Positions 8,727 to 14,574 of a DNA stretch of 14,574 bases are shown here, piece after piece; the first letter of the stretch is position 1, and each line of letters starts with the position of its first letter. The DNA lies in the NCBI GenBank assembly GCA_900766005.1, contig CAAFTU010000058.1, positions 1 through 14,574 of the forward strand, in the 5' to 3' direction. Source of the DNA: an uncultured Bacteroides sp. Lineage in GTDB: Bacteria; Bacteroidota; Bacteroidia; Bacteroidales; Bacteroidaceae. Made by a program: the position numbers and the translations under genes. Below the pieces are notes generated by a model. It was not told the origin of the DNA. It did no database searches and worked only from the letters and a program-made list of their open reading frames with translations.

Positions 8727-9821
8727 ATGGGAACAACAGATAAAACTGGTGCACCGATTAGCACCCATGAAAACGAAGTAAAAAAATTAAGAAAACTACG
8801 CACCCGTCAGCGCATTGTAAGCCTGATTGGTATTGCTATCCTTGTGTGGGGAATCATTCAGGTTATTTTCCTGTTTTTGGATTACAAGCATACGGAAGCC
8901 AGCAATGATGCGCAGATTGAGCAGTACATTTCTCCGGTCAACCTGCGTGCATCGGGTTATATTAAGAAAATCTATTTTACGGAACATCAGGAAGTGCACA
9001 AGGGTGACACATTGCTGGTGTTGGACGACCGGGAATATAAAATCCGTGTAATGGAAGCAGAAGCTGCTTTGAAGGATGCCATGGCAGGAGCCACGGTGAT
9101 CGATGCTACATTGCAGACGACTCAGACTACTGCTTCTGTGTATGATTCTTCTATTTCTGAAATTGAAATCCGTCTGGCTAAGCTGGAGAAAGACCGTCAG
9201 CGTTATGAAAACCTGGTGCAGCGCAACGCTGCTACTCCCATTCAGCTGGAACAGATTGAAACGGAGTATTCGGCTTTGCAGCGCAAACTGGAGGCTACCA
9301 AGCGTCAGCGTAAAGCTGCTTTGTCTGGTGTTAATGAGGTGTCTCATCGTCGTGAGAATGTAGAGGCTGGTATCCAACGTGCCACTGCAGCTTTGGAAAT
9401 GGCTCGCTTGAACCTTTCGTATACGGTAGTAGTGGCTCCCTGTGATGGAAAGTTGGGCCGCCGTGCATTGGAGGAAGGTCAGTACATTACAGCCGGACAG
9501 ACCATTACTTACATTTTGCCCGATACGCAGAAATGGGTAATTGCCAACTATAAGGAAACTCAGGTTGAGAATCTGGCTGTTGGTCAGGAAGTGAAAATTA
9601 AGGTGGACGCAGTCAGCGATAAGGAGTTTACAGGCAAGATTACCGCCATCTCTGGTGCTACCGGTTCTAAATACTCACTGGTGCCTACCGACAACTCGGC
9701 CGGTAACTTCGTGAAGATTCAGCAACGTATTCCTGTCCGTATCGATTTTGTCGGTTTGTCTAAGGAAGACAACGAACGGCTGGCAGCAGGTATGATGGTA
9801 GTGGTGAAAGCTAAACTGTAG
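8727..9821 (+). CDS. EmrA/HlyD-family membrane fusion protein (efflux adaptor)
   Basis: This 364-aa protein has a short basic cytoplasmic N-terminus, one transmembrane helix (about 30-52) and a periplasmic body. The first half-lipoyl element is around ISPVNLRASGYIKKI (68-82), followed by GDTLLVLDDREY (93-104). A long alpha-helical hairpin spans about 107-228 and includes LEKDRQRYENLVQRNAATP (153-171). The second lipoyl half is around VVAPCDGKLGRRALEEGQYI (235-254), then come beta-barrel segments. TGSKYSLVPTDNSAGNF (312-328) and QQRIPVRI (332-339) closely resemble the EmrA subfamily, so this adaptor should partner an EmrB-type MFS pump. It would bridge the inner-membrane pump and the TolC channel. 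The pump gene begins 4 nt after its stop, indicating translational coupling or at least one mRNA. Confidence 0.94.
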   Translation: MGTTDKTGAPISTHENEVKKLRKLRTRQRIVSLIGIAILVWGIIQVIFLFLDYKHTEASNDAQIEQYISPVNLRASGYIKKIYFTEHQEVHKGDTLLVLDDREYKIRVMEAEAALKDAMAGATVIDATLQTTQTTASVYDSSISEIEIRLAKLEKDRQRYENLVQRNAATPIQLEQIETEYSALQRKLEATKRQRKAALSGVNEVSHRRENVEAGIQRATAALEMARLNLSYTVVVAPCDGKLGRRALEEGQYITAGQTITYILPDTQKWVIANYKETQVENLAVGQEVKIKVDAVSDKEFTGKITAISGATGSKYSLVPTDNSAGNFVKIQQRIPVRIDFVGLSKEDNERLAAGMMVVVKAKL

Positions 9822-9825
9822 TGTT

Positions 9826-11466
9826 ATGCCATCTTATCCAAGAAATTATCCGTTCTATAACTGGGTGCCCAAGTGGTTGGGCATCCTGATATTGGTATTG
9901 CTGTTCATCCCTATCCTGACGGTGGGGGGAGTTTATTCCGTGAACAGCACCGAGATGATGAGCGGATTGGGCATCATTTCCGAACATATCACCTTTACCA
10001 ATTTCGCTACTTCCATCGGTATGGCGGCTTTCTGTCCTTTCCTATACCGTCTGGTTGTGATTCGCCGGGAAAAGATGATGTGTCTGGCTGGCTTCTCGAT
10101 GATGTATGTGCTCAGCTATATTTGTGCCGAGACAGACAGCGTCTTTTTGCTGGCTCTTTGCAGTGTGCTGATGGGTTTCCTGCGCATGGTGCTGATGATG
10201 GTCAATCTGTTTACACTGATTTTGTATGCCGGACACATCGAAGCTTATATGAAAATCAAACCGGGCCTGGAGCCTAGCAAAGGGGAAGATTGGGATAAGC
10301 TGGATGTGGAACGAAGCATAGCTCAACCGGGCATTTACCTGTTCTTTATGATATTGGGACAGCTGGGTACGTCTCTTACGGCATGGTTGGCTTTTGAATA
10401 TGAATGGCAGTATGTTTACTACTACATGATGGGAATGTTGCTGGTGTGCATCCTGGTTATTTTTGTGACGATGCCTTATCACCGTTTTCCCAACAAACGC
10501 TTTCCTATCAACTTCCGGCAGTTTGGTAATGTGACACTTTTCTGCATTCCGCTGGTGTGCTTCACCTATGTGATGGTGTATGGAAAGGTGCTCGACTGGT
10601 GGGATGATCCGACTATCCGGATGGCTGCCATTACAGCTGTATTTACCGGTGCGTTGTTTTTCTATATGGAGTCTACTCATCGCAGTCCTTATTATTTGGT
10701 AGGGGTATTGAATCTGCGCACCATTCGTATGGGGGTGTTGTTCTATTTCTTGCTGATGTTCTTGAATTCCAGCGCGATGTTTGTCAATGTGTTCGCCGGG
10801 ATTGGTATGAAACTGGACAATTGGCAAAATGCGATGTTGGGCAACTGGACCATGGCCGGCTATTTTATCGGAGGAATGGCTACCATCTTCCTGAGTATGA
10901 AAGGAGTTCACTTCAAGTATATTTTTGCCGGAGGCTTTTTGTTGCTGGGGCTGGCTGCCCTGTTCATGTATTTTGAGGTACAGACTGCCGGATTGTATGA
11001 GCGTATGAAGTATCCCGTCATCATCCGTTCCACGGGCATGATGATGTTGTATTCGCTTATACCCACTTATGCAACCCAACGAATGCCTTATAAGTTTCTT
11101 TCATCGTGGATTTGTACCATGATTACTATCCGTATGGTGATTGCTCCAAGTTTGGGCGCGGCTGTTTACACAAACATACTGCAAGAACGTCAGCAGAACT
11201 ACATCACACGTTATGCTCACGATATGGACTTAGTGAATCCGGATGCTGCGGCCACCTATACCAATACGGTGAGAGGAATGCAGTATCAGGGAAAAAGTGA
11301 AACCGAAGCAGCCAACATGGCAGCTATGTCTATGAAGGGCCGTGTGCAGGTGCAGGCAACCCTGACTACTGTGAAGGAAATGGCAGGATGGACATTCTAT
11401 GCTTGCCTAGTTTGTATGATATTTGTATTGATAGTGCCTTATCCTAAACGAAAATTGCTAACTTAG
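9826..11466 (+). CDS. Divergent MFS (EmrB/DHA2-like) efflux transporter
   Basis: This 546-aa polytopic inner-membrane protein has about 12-14 hydrophobic segments, beginning near 17-38, 55-75, 84-102 and 106-134. The last is near 520-538, after a hydrophilic loop (about 450-515). Size and context match the 14-TM EmrB/QacA group, which exports drugs or other small molecules by proton antiport. Motifs are degenerate: the TM1 D-x-T-I-V-N-V motif expected in DHA2 pumps is replaced by VGGVYSVNSTEMM (33-45). The loop after TM2 keeps basic residues (YRLVVIRREK, 74-83). The motif-C region (about 176-195) lacks the usual GP, and a charged segment at about 140-165 interrupts the TM4-TM5 region. The start is 4 nt after the adaptor gene. 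Substrate is unknown; a drug, bile salt, fatty acid or metabolite exporter are all possible. Confidence 0.85.
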   Translation: MPSYPRNYPFYNWVPKWLGILILVLLFIPILTVGGVYSVNSTEMMSGLGIISEHITFTNFATSIGMAAFCPFLYRLVVIRREKMMCLAGFSMMYVLSYICAETDSVFLLALCSVLMGFLRMVLMMVNLFTLILYAGHIEAYMKIKPGLEPSKGEDWDKLDVERSIAQPGIYLFFMILGQLGTSLTAWLAFEYEWQYVYYYMMGMLLVCILVIFVTMPYHRFPNKRFPINFRQFGNVTLFCIPLVCFTYVMVYGKVLDWWDDPTIRMAAITAVFTGALFFYMESTHRSPYYLVGVLNLRTIRMGVLFYFLLMFLNSSAMFVNVFAGIGMKLDNWQNAMLGNWTMAGYFIGGMATIFLSMKGVHFKYIFAGGFLLLGLAALFMYFEVQTAGLYERMKYPVIIRSTGMMMLYSLIPTYATQRMPYKFLSSWICTMITIRMVIAPSLGAAVYTNILQERQQNYITRYAHDMDLVNPDAAATYTNTVRGMQYQGKSETEAANMAAMSMKGRVQVQATLTTVKEMAGWTFYACLVCMIFVLIVPYPKRKLLT

Positions 11467-11503
11467 CCGCCGTTTTTTATAAACCGGGTATAAGTTGGTA
11501 GTT

Positions 11504-12376
11504 ATGGTAGTATTACAGGAAGGTTTATTGCAGCTTGATAAGAAATTGCTTAACCGTGAAAATATATGCAGTTCGGGAGGAAGGCTGACCGTCTTTCCTC
11601 CCTCTTTAAAGTCCCCTTTTCACACAACCGGACTCGGACTGGTTGTCTGCTGGCAGGGGAGTTTTACTTTTACTCTCAACCATAAGCTTTATGCTGCCAA
11701 GGCGGGCGAAACCTTGTTTATACCCGAGGAACATTTGTTTCAAGTAAAATCGGAATCACCCGATTTGGAAGTTTCCCTGTTGTTTTATCAGATAGAGCCT
11801 ATCCGCGATATCATTGGCAATTCCGTCGTTTCCATGTATCTTTATTCGCAGCTCACACCAGACCCCTGTTATGTGTGGGCCACAGGTGAAGAAAGTGAAC
11901 TGATGCATTATATGCAGCTGCTGGACGATACGCTCAAAAAAGAAGATAGTGTGTTTACGCTGTATGAACGGAAACTTCTTTTGTTGGGACTGACCTATCG
12001 AATCTGCTCCATTTATAACAAAAAACTGGTGACAGGTCAGGAAACAATGGGGCGCAAAAACGAAATTTTCATTCAGTTGATAGAACTGATTGAGAAGCAT
12101 TATATGCAGGAAAGGGGAGTGGAATTCTATGCCGATAAGTTATGTCTTTCTCCCAAATATTTGTCGTCTATATCCAAAAGTATTTGCGGGTACACTGTTC
12201 AGGAACTGGTGTTTAAGGCCATCATCCGCAAAAGCATTGCGCTGCTGAAAAACAGCCAGAAGACAATTCAGGAAATATCCAATGAATTTGGATTTCCCAA
12301 TGCTTCTTATTTCGGAACCTTCTTCAAGAAGCAAATGGGAATGTCTCCTCAGCAATACAGAAACAGCATCGAATAG
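11504..12376 (+). CDS. AraC-family transcriptional regulator
   Basis: This 290-aa regulator starts at the ATG at 11504; an in-frame TTG at 11495 would add only three residues and is less likely. The N-terminal half resembles an AraC cupin sensor (GLGLVVCWQGSFTFTLNH, 43-60; AGETLFIPEEHLFQV, 67-81). The C-terminal hundred residues hold two helix-turn-helix units: YADKLCLSPKYLSSISK (209-225) and IQEISNEFGFPNASYFGTFF (255-274), ending in the family hallmark KKQMGMSPQQYR (275-286). It lies 37 nt after the MFS gene on the same strand, with no clear promoter between, so it is probably co-transcribed with and regulates the efflux operon. The inducing ligand is unknown. Its stop codon lies in the loop of a terminator hairpin. 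Confidence 0.93.
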   Translation: MVVLQEGLLQLDKKLLNRENICSSGGRLTVFPPSLKSPFHTTGLGLVVCWQGSFTFTLNHKLYAAKAGETLFIPEEHLFQVKSESPDLEVSLLFYQIEPIRDIIGNSVVSMYLYSQLTPDPCYVWATGEESELMHYMQLLDDTLKKEDSVFTLYERKLLLLGLTYRICSIYNKKLVTGQETMGRKNEIFIQLIELIEKHYMQERGVEFYADKLCLSPKYLSSISKSICGYTVQELVFKAIIRKSIALLKNSQKTIQEISNEFGFPNASYFGTFFKKQMGMSPQQYRNSIE

Positions 12377-12390
12377 CCGATGCTGTTTCT
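12359..12390. terminator. Bidirectional terminator hairpin between the araC-type gene and upp
   Basis: AGAAACAGCATCG (12359-12371) pairs perfectly over 13 bp with CGATGCTGTTTCT (12378-12390) around the 6-nt loop AATAGC. The A-rich foot on one side and T-rich foot on the other (TTTCTATT) suit termination in either direction, but there is no long U-tract. It sits between convergent genes; the left arm is coding sequence of the regulator, whose TAG stop (12374-12376) is in the loop. Confidence 0.75.
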
Positions 12391-12405
12391 ATTGCACTTA
12401 TCTGA

Positions 12406-13059
12406 TTATTCTTTCTCGCCATAGGCAAGGTCGCCTGCATCTCCCAAGCCGGGAACGATGTAGGAATGTTCGTTGATTTCCGGATCAATGGCTGCGCACC
12501 AGATGGTTGTCTTCTCTTCCGGGAATACATTTTTAATGTGATCCACCGCTTGTTGGCTGGCAATGATGGATGCCACATGAATCTCGTCAGGATGCCCTTT
12601 CGTCAACATGGCCTGATAGCTCAGTTCCATGCTGCCGCCCGTTGCCAGCATCGGGTCTACTATAATCAGCGTCTTGCCGTCGATGCGGGGAGAAGCGATG
12701 TATTCAATGTGGATATCAAACTTCAGCGTATCTTTATATTTGCGGTAGGCAGATACAAACGCATTCTCTGCTTTGTCAAAATAACTTAGGAAACCTTGGT
12801 GAAACGGCAGGCCCGCCCGCAGAATCGTGCTGATGACCAGTGGGTTGTCCGGGGTACTCACAGGGGCAATGCCCAGCGGCGTTTGGATGTTCTTTACAGA
12901 GTAGGCAAATTCTTTGCTCATCTCATAAGCCATGATTTCACCGATGCGCTCGATGTTGCGGCGGAAACGCAGACGGTCATTCTGCACTTCTACGTTTCTG
13001 ATCTCCGATACATACTGGTTTAGGATCGAATTCGTTTTGCTAAAGTCAATAACTTTCAT
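12406..13059 (-). CDS. upp: Uracil phosphoribosyltransferase
   Basis: This 217-aa cytosolic enzyme converts uracil + PRPP to UMP + diphosphate in pyrimidine salvage. The type I PRTase PRPP-binding loop is visible as LIIVDPMLATGGSM (131-144). LRAGLP (80-85) is the conserved segment contacting PRPP/diphosphate. GLGDAGDLAYG (204-214) near the C-terminus is the uracil-recognition segment specific to UPRTases. Length is close to the usual 205-220 aa. The gene is on the minus strand, convergent with the AraC-type gene and sharing a terminator hairpin with it, and divergent from pckA. A single-gene transcript is likely. The ATG at 13059 begins a conserved N-terminus. Confidence 0.97.
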   Translation of the reverse strand: MKVIDFSKTNSILNQYVSEIRNVEVQNDRLRFRRNIERIGEIMAYEMSKEFAYSVKNIQTPLGIAPVSTPDNPLVISTILRAGLPFHQGFLSYFDKAENAFVSAYRKYKDTLKFDIHIEYIASPRIDGKTLIIVDPMLATGGSMELSYQAMLTKGHPDEIHVASIIASQQAVDHIKNVFPEEKTTIWCAAIDPEINEHSYIVPGLGDAGDLAYGEKE

Positions 13060-13113
13060 TATGAATTACGTTTAAAAATCGATAGAAGGGGACTTTTATC
13101 CCGTTGATTGCTG

Positions 13114-13121
13114 CAAAGTAA
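13114..13121 (-). promoter_or_regulatory. Candidate -7 element of upp
   Basis: The minus strand reads TTACTTTG, one base from the TAnnTTTG consensus. A TTGC (minus strand, 13140-13143) lies 18 nt upstream as a partial -33 box. The implied start is near 13105, giving a leader of about 45 nt before the upp ATG. It is the best candidate in the region but not a full match. Confidence 0.45.
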
Positions 13122-13187
13122 ATGATAATCTTTCAAATTGCAACATTCAGTTAGCAGATATTGTTAGTAATTTATAAAAGAGATTCC

Positions 13188-13209
13188 ATTAGGGAAAAAT
13201 TTCTCTAAT
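13188..13209. repeat. Imperfect 22-bp inverted repeat upstream of pckA (possible operator)
   Basis: ATTAGGGAA (13188-13196) and TTCTCTAAT (13201-13209) are inverted copies with one mismatch, separated by AAAT. The centre lies about 50 bp upstream of the likely pckA start site, where an activator or repressor could bind. It could also simply be an AT-rich hairpin. No protein is identified. Confidence 0.4.
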
Positions 13210-13235
13210 AGCTTCCTCCTTTTCAAAGAAAGTAT

Positions 13236-13243
13236 TACTTTTG
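13236..13243 (+). promoter_or_regulatory. Candidate -7 element of pckA
   Basis: TACTTTTG is an exact match to TAnnTTTG. The expected -33 position (ending about 13215-13217) reads TTCC, a poor match to TTTG. Transcription would start near 13250, leaving a leader of about 80 nt. A strong -7 with weak -33 suggests that regulatory input contributes. Confidence 0.6.
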
Positions 13244-13256
13244 TAGTCGGAAATAC

Positions 13257-13287
13257 AAGGGAAATTAACTCCCTTTATCCTTAAAGG
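13257..13287 (+). promoter_or_regulatory. Two mutually exclusive hairpins in the pckA leader
   Basis: AAGGGA (13257-13262) can pair with TCCCTT (13270-13275). CCTTTA (13272-13277) can instead pair with TAAAGG (13282-13287) around a 4-nt loop. Bases 13272-13275 are shared, so only one hairpin can form at a time. Each stem is only 6 bp, so this may be chance; no known riboswitch fold is recognised. Confidence 0.35.
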
Positions 13288-13333
13288 TAAAAGAGATAAT
13301 CAATAACATACCAAATTAATTAAATTAAGGAAA

Positions 13334-14574
13334 ATGGCAAATTTAGATTTAAGCAAGTACGGTATCGTTGACGTGAAGGAAGTTCTCCACAACCCGTCAT
13401 ACGAAGTATTGTTCGCTGAAGAAACCAAAGCAGGTTTGGAAGGCTTCGAAAAAGGTCAGGTAACAGAATTGGATGCTGTGAACGTAATGACTGGTATTTA
13501 TACTGGACGTTCTCCTAAAGATAAATTCTTCGTTTACAATGAAGCTAGCAAAGATACAGTATGGTGGACTTCTGAAGAATACAAGAACGACAACAAACCT
13601 TGCTCTGAAGAAGCTTGGGCTGACTTGAAGGCTAAAGCTGTAAAAGAATTGAGCGGCAAACGTTTGTTCGTAATGGATACTTTCTGTGGTGCAAACCCTG
13701 CTACTCGTCTGAAAGTGCGTTTCATCATGGAAGTAGCATGGCAGGCTCACTTCGTGAAGAACATGTTCATCCGTCCTACTGAAGAAGAATTGGCCAACTA
13801 CGGTGAACCTGATTTCGTATCATTCAACGCTGCTAAGGCTAAAGTTGAAAACTACAAGGAATTGGGCTTGAACTCTGAAACTGCTACAGTATTCAACTTG
13901 AAGACAAACGAACAAGTTATCCTGAACACATGGTACGGTGGTGAAATGAAGAAGGGTATCTTCTCTATCATGAACTACCTGAACCCGTTGAGAGGTATCG
14001 CTTCTATGCACTGTTCTGCTAACACGAACATGGAAGGTACTGACTCTGCTATCTTCTTCGGTTTGTCTGGTACTGGTAAGACTACTTTGTCTACAGACCC
14101 GAAACGTAAGTTGATCGGTGACGACGAACACGGATGGGATGACGAAGGTGTATTCAACTACGAAGGTGGTTGCTATGCTAAGGTTATCAACTTGGATAAA
14201 GAAAGCGAACCCGATATCTACGCTGCTATCCGTCGTGACGCTTTGTTGGAAAACGTTACAGTAGCTGCTGATGGTAAGATCGACTTCGCTGATAAGAGCG
14301 TAACTGAAAACACTCGTGTTTCTTATCCTATCTACCACATCGAAAATATCGTTAAACCGGTATCTAAAGGTCCTCACGCTCACCAAGTAATCTTCTTGTC
14401 TGCTGATGCCTTCGGTGTATTGCCTCCGGTATCTATCTTGAACCCTGAACAAGCTCAGTACTACTTCTTGTCTGGATTTACAGCTAAGTTGGCTGGTACA
14501 GAACGTGGTATCACTGAACCGACTCCGACATTCTCTGCTTGCTTCGGTGCTGCTTTCTTGAGCTTGCATCCTAC
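13334..14574 (+). CDS. pckA: ATP-dependent phosphoenolpyruvate carboxykinase, 3' truncated by window end
   Basis: The frame opens at the ATG at 13334 and stays open to the last base, giving 413 complete codons of an expected 530-540. The enzyme interconverts oxaloacetate + ATP with PEP + CO2 + ADP in the cytosol; in Bacteroides it is tied to gluconeogenesis and CO2 fixation toward succinate. Visible motifs are the substrate-binding TGRSPKDKF (57-65, with R59), YGGEMKKGIFS (about 199-209), the P-loop GLSGTGKTT (243-251, K249), the metal-binding LIGDDEHGW (260-268, D263/D264) and ENTRVSYPIYH. The last residues (FSACFGAAFLSLHP) match the family, so truncation is only the window edge. Codon use is extreme (GGT, GCT, TCT, AAC, ATC, TTC, GAA, TTG), as expected for a highly expressed gene. 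The gene is preceded by AAGGAAA and an AT-rich leader. Confidence 0.97.
   Translation, partial: MANLDLSKYGIVDVKEVLHNPSYEVLFAEETKAGLEGFEKGQVTELDAVNVMTGIYTGRSPKDKFFVYNEASKDTVWWTSEEYKNDNKPCSEEAWADLKAKAVKELSGKRLFVMDTFCGANPATRLKVRFIMEVAWQAHFVKNMFIRPTEEELANYGEPDFVSFNAAKAKVENYKELGLNSETATVFNLKTNEQVILNTWYGGEMKKGIFSIMNYLNPLRGIASMHCSANTNMEGTDSAIFFGLSGTGKTTLSTDPKRKLIGDDEHGWDDEGVFNYEGGCYAKVINLDKESEPDIYAAIRRDALLENVTVAADGKIDFADKSVTENTRVSYPIYHIENIVKPVSKGPHAHQVIFLSADAFGVLPPVSILNPEQAQYYFLSGFTAKLAGTERGITEPTPTFSACFGAAFLSLHP

Larger units (their letters stand above)
13060..13333. other. upp-pckA divergent intergenic region
   Basis: This 274-nt region between divergent starts contains no open frame I would defend. 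It holds a probable upp promoter on the minus strand, an imperfect inverted repeat (13188-13209), a near-consensus pckA -7 element (13236-13243) and a pckA leader of roughly 80 nt with two overlapping hairpins. A direct repeat GTTAG occurs at 13150-13154 and 13163-13167. Confidence 0.7.

Noticed and set aside
10042..11079. 345-aa open frame on the minus strand opposite the MFS gene
   Set aside because: It is a His/Gln-rich translation opposite transmembrane coding sequence, with no domain or promoter support.
11495..11503. TTG start for the AraC-type regulator
   Set aside because: It would add only three residues, and an ATG at 11504 is a stronger start codon in a suitable context.
13820..14569. 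249-aa open frame on the minus strand opposite pckA
   Set aside because: The Ser/Thr/Arg/Val-rich product is the reverse reading of strongly biased pckA codons. The sense frame encodes all PEP carboxykinase motifs.

Overview
The window looks like ordinary chromosomal DNA from a Bacteroidales bacterium, most likely Bacteroides in the broad sense (Bacteroides/Phocaeicola). Three things point there: TAnnTTTG-type -7 promoter elements, A/T-rich start regions without clear Shine-Dalgarno sequences, and protein families typical of gut Bacteroidetes. I cannot assign a species from sequence alone.

Layout. The left edge (1-130) has no supportable gene. Two identical tRNA-Asn(GTT) genes lie on the minus strand (164-337), followed in their direction of transcription by a strong intrinsic terminator. 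A divergent promoter region (338-414) separates them from a four-gene plus-strand cluster: a PfkB-family kinase, probably adenosine kinase (415-1404); an S41/CTP-type protease (1450-3141); S-adenosylhomocysteinase ahcY (3171-4589); and a large YfhO-family membrane protein (4616-7147). The gaps are 45, 29 and 26 nt, and a hairpin terminator at about 7161-7211 closes the cluster. AhcY releases adenosine and homocysteine, and an adenosine kinase would pull that reaction forward by removing adenosine, so the cluster has a methyl-cycle core.

A second plus-strand operon (7336-12376) encodes a tripartite efflux system: a TolC-family outer-membrane channel, an EmrA/HlyD-like periplasmic adaptor and a divergent 14-TM-type MFS pump. 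An AraC-family regulator lies at its 3' end. A hairpin that contains the regulator's stop codon separates this operon from the convergent upp gene (minus strand, 13059-12406; uracil salvage).

upp and pckA are transcribed divergently from a 274-nt intergenic region. This region holds candidate promoters for both genes, an imperfect 22-bp inverted repeat upstream of pckA, and two mutually exclusive small hairpins in the pckA leader. pckA (ATP-dependent PEP carboxykinase) starts at 13334 and runs off the right edge. Its codon use is strongly biased, as expected for a very highly expressed gene.

I found no mobile element, CRISPR array, phage gene or defence system, and nothing that clearly qualifies as an undescribed system. 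The most interesting leads are regulatory (pckA upstream region and leader), the degenerate MFS partner of the EmrA-like adaptor, and the kinase-protease-ahcY-YfhO gene order.
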